From: Climacium dendroides
Taxonomy: Eukaryota; Streptophyta; Bryopsida; Hypnales; Climaciaceae
Assembly: GCA_950106755.1 (NCBI GenBank)
Contig: OX467087.1
Location: 23,192,047-23,256,046 of the forward strand
Direction of reading: 5' to 3'
Length of the DNA: 64,000 nucleotides
The translations under genes and the position numbers were made by a program. A model generated the notes under the pieces. That model was not told the origin of the DNA and made no database searches. It saw nothing but the letters and a program-made list of their open reading frames with translations. Positions 60,831 through 64,000 of the stretch are shown one piece after another (position 1 is the stretch's first letter; every line of letters begins with the position of its first letter).

Positions 60831-63145
60831 AGAATTATCTCATCTTGGTTTTAAATCTAGGGTAGCCTACGATGGATTTTTGGTCCCGATATTGGGTGTG
60901 GAGAGTTTTAAACAAAAAATTGCAATTTGGAGCCAATGGCACAATCCGTTTGGCATTTGGAGTTGATCTCCAAAAGTTAAGATGTTGGTCCAGTATAGAT
61001 GGTAGATAATCAATTTTAGGGATTAAGATAAAATTCCAAGTCGATCAGGCTACTAGTAGGAATTTAGGGGGGGAAGTGGGCCCTTGAAAATCTATATAAG
61101 GGCCCCATTTCCTTCTCTAAAAACACCTCCATACTTGTTTTGGATCCATGGGTCTAAATTACATTGGAAATGTTGGCGTTTAAACCCAAACATCTCTATG
61201 GTGTTTTCGAGGCACTTTTGGCTTCATTGTTGTTTAAATTCAAGCTTAGAAGGTCTTTTGGGGGGTCCTTCTATTGTGTTTCCATAGGTACCTTTGGTTC
61301 TTTTGTATAACTTATATACTAATTTTCAAAGTTGGAAGAGGTTGTGGGTCCTTGTAAACTAACTTGTATGTTTTAGAAGTCCTTTTGGTGTTTTGTACTA
61401 ATCCTAGAGTCACCCCCTACCGTACCTTGGCGATGCCGCTTTGGAGAGCCCTTAGTGTGTGAGTTGTATTATCACATTGTGCTAACTTGTTTGTTTTCTT
61501 TAAGTGTCTAATTAACTTCTTTTGAACTCTCCCTTGTTGAGTGGGTCTACCTCCGGGACGATGAAGCTTTGAACCTTTTTCATGTATTTTTTTTAATATG
61601 CTTTTATCTTTTTCTAAAATTTCTCCGGTTGAGTGGACCCCCCTCTGGGATGGTAAAGCTTTGAACTTGTGACTAAGTCAAAAGTCCTACAGTGTGTGTT
61701 AAAAGGATCCAACGGCGGAGCTACGACCCACTAGAGTGCCACAAAGTCCTAAAGTCAATGTTAAATCCGACTTGACGTCGAAGCTTTGAACCTCCATGGT
61801 ATTTAATTCCAAAGTATAGATTCCAAGATCTACTTAGGAAAGTTCAAAGTTTAGCTTCTAAGATTCTTAATGGTTTAGCATAGGAAGGTATGGCTTATTG
61901 AAATTATTTTTTTTGAGTTCAGCACCTATCCAAGTGAGCTTTAGCAAGTTCTTTGACTACCTCAAAGTAATTCTTGAGACCAATCTATTAAACTAGTGCA
62001 TCAAACCAGTCCATAAGTCTAATCAATTGAATAGTTGGTAATTAGAGTAATAAAAAATAACAACTAAATAACAAAACAACAAAATAAAAAAATAAAAATT
62101 TAATTGACCCTAGTTGCCAGCCAACAAGTTGGAGCTTTAGCCAAAAGTTGTGGGTTTAGCCAACAATTCATGGGGGAGGGCTGGGGACCAAGGGTTTAGC
62201 TAGCAATTTGAGAGTGTTTGGGCCAGACTCCTTGTTTTTGTCTCTCCTAAAAGAAAGAAAGGTTGGCATTAGGGGCTCACTTAGACTAAGGGTTAGAATA
62301 GGAGATGGAGATTTAGGGACAAAGAAAAGGAAGGGGGAAAAAATAAATAACACCTCTTCATGCTACACTTGCACACAAACCTCCAATTCCTAATTCTCTC
62401 ACCAACAAAAGGAACCACAAGCAATGGAGGGAGATTAGAAGAGAAAGGGGCGAAATAGGGGCAAGGAGGAGAGAGAAGATACATAGTGCCTTAGCCATAG
62501 GATTACGTAGACTTAGGAAGGAAATCTAAAGAAGTCTTTATAACTATTAGGAGGAAGAGGAGGAGGATACAAAGGAGAAATGTGTAAGAGAGGGGAAGGC
62601 CCCATTAAGTTCCTTGGAGTTTGAATCTATAATTGTAATACCACCATAAAGGCATTTGGTGGAATAGTACTAGTGTAGAAGAAGGAAGGAGAAGGAAAAG
62701 GAAGGAAGAAGGGGAAGGAGGAAGTTAGAAGGTTAGCGTGTGCTAGTTTATAAATAAGTAGTGAGTTTGGAGAAAACAATCATATAAAGGAATAGCATGG
62801 AACACAAGGATGCGTATATGGATGTAGACATGGACAAAGTTATCTCTAACGTTGGTAGTCATGAACTGAGTCATTAAGCTAAATTTTGGTGGATTTTTCC
62901 TAACTAGGTCTTGATCTCCATGATTATCGATTAATCCACGTTAGTAGATAAGGGTTAGCGAAGAATAGATATTTAGATTCATAAGTTTATAAATTAGGAA
63001 GAAGGATTTTTGGAAACATATTACACTTGCAATTTGGCAATTGGCAATTTGGCTTTGAGTTAATTGCGTCAGGTTAGGTTGAGCGGTAATGAATAGGATG
63101 GATGAAGGTTAGCTGACTTCATCCAAAGGGAGCAACAGATAGAAT
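60831..63145. other. Unassigned stretch with a TATA-like site and short repeats
   Basis: A strong TATA-like site with a GC-rich follow-on (TATATAAGGGCCCC at 61093-61106) could be a promoter of a gene or a degenerate LTR; I find no coding sequence or LTR partner. A phrase like TTGAGTGGGTCTACCTCC plus GATGAAGCTTTGAAC occurs at 61536-61574, again at 61629-61666 and in part at 61770-61795. 62040-62100 is A-rich, and 62640-62727 is purine-rich (GAAGGAGAAGG type). No gene is supported. Confidence 0.35.
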
Positions 63146-63148
63146 TTA

Positions 63149-63305
63149 CACTACTAGAAAATTTAATTTTTCTGTTGTTTTGGTCGCGTTGATCCGGTCA
63201 AAATTTGACAGAAATCTGTTTCAACAGAATTTCAACAGATTTCTGTCAGATTTTGACCGGATCAACGCGACCAAAACAACAGAAAAATTAAATTTTCTAG
63301 TATTG
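63149..63305. mobile_element. CACTA-type hairpin MITE, 157 bp
   Basis: It starts CACTACTAGAAA and ends TTTCTAGTATTG, with a TTA duplication (63146-63148, 63306-63308). Arms 63152-63220 and 63234-63302 pair at 68 of 69 positions around a 13-base loop. CACTA ends and a 3 bp target duplication fit the EnSpm/CACTA superfamily. Read-through transcription would give one long, nearly perfect RNA hairpin. Confidence 0.88.
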
Positions 63306-63308
63306 TTA

Positions 63309-64000
63309 GTAGCGAGAATCTAGGGGTAGAAACTAAGAGTTTATTTAAAAGGTAAAAAGTTAGAAGTTAAAAATTGGAATAAAAAATCTAGAATTTACAA
63401 TTTAGAGTAAATTTTAGGAGTTAAGTTAACAAATTGGAGTTAGATTTTAGAGTAGAAATTTAGAGTAAAGTTTTAAAAAAGTAGAAATTTAGAGTTAAAT
63501 TGGGAGGTGAAAAGATAGAAGGTAATTTTGGGGATCATGGAAGGAACATAGGAGGTCCAACTTAATTAGTTAGAATTGTTTAAAAGGCACAAATTACTTT
63601 TGACCTAGAATAGATGATTAGGGTTGTAGTATTTTTATTTTTAGATCCCTATAACCCATTGCCATTGACCATTAGCTAGAAAGCCACATCACTTGCAATT
63701 CTAGGCATTTCTTTTGCCATCCATGGAACTTAAGAAACACTAAAAAAAGATTCATTGCTTAGAAGGCACAATGAATTGACGCTAGACATCCATAGAAGGA
63801 ATTAGACCTAAATCACCAAAAGCCTGGTGGTGCTCAATTATTTATCAAGGGTGGGTAAATAAGCGCTCACAGGTGGTAGGAGGTATGACTAACCATATGG
63901 GATATATATAAAACATAGGATTTGTATAAAAAATAGAAGTATGAAGATGAGCATCAAGATGAATATGACATTATTTCAATTGATGTTTGGAAAAATACAC
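63309..64000. other. Low-complexity and unassigned tail
   Basis: 63340-63530 is built of degenerate TTAGAGTT/GAAATTTAGAG phrases, a diffuse simple repeat. The rest is AT-rich with no recognisable feature. Confidence 0.45.

Overview
This window looks like intergenic DNA of a large, AT-rich seed-plant genome. A gymnosperm is my best guess, by inference: the one intact gene is a helper-type RPW8-NB-ARC-LRR (RNL) resistance gene, coding density is very low, and DNA-transposon debris is nested several layers deep. I saw no rRNA, tRNA or CRISPR, and no reverse transcriptase or gag reading frame. Almost everything recognisable is DNA transposon or MITE (short non-autonomous element with inverted ends). 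Percent identities are by eye.

Layout. 1-14975 (copy A) and 29739-42755 (copy B) are a direct pair of a 13-15 kb segment, about 95% alike outside indels. Each holds insertions the other lacks, so the empty site in one copy gives exact element ends and target-site duplications (TSDs) in the other. Between them lie a GC-richer unassigned stretch (15.7-17.1 kb), a 3.6 kb Tc1/mariner element with 0.94 kb inverted repeats and a DD34E transposase carrying one nonsense codon (17758-21370), and a MITE-rich stretch (23.6-28.7 kb) that includes a hAT-like element split by a second element.

42.8-51.1 kb: more MITEs, then a complete but dead 4.7 kb PIF/Harbinger element (44803-49526). Its two standard genes, a transposase and a Myb/SANT-like partner, are arranged convergently and both are broken. 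Three Mutator-like MITEs follow in a row (50344-51095).

51.1-57.4 kb: a possible 5' leader, then 2 kb homologous to the interior of copies A and B, running up to the start of the single-exon RNL gene (54209-57139, 976 aa). Its LRR region is 15 near-identical 24-residue units in a six-unit higher-order repeat. Decayed LRR units continue past the stop.

57.4-64 kb: mostly unassigned, with a Tourist-like MITE, a foldback element and a CACTA-type hairpin MITE, all with clean TSDs.

Main point for a second look: several unrelated-looking MITE families share CCC...GGG ends and a 4-base TTAA (once TTAG) target duplication. That is the signature of piggyBac transposons, which are not commonly described in land plants. 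No piggyBac transposase is in the window, so this remains a hypothesis.
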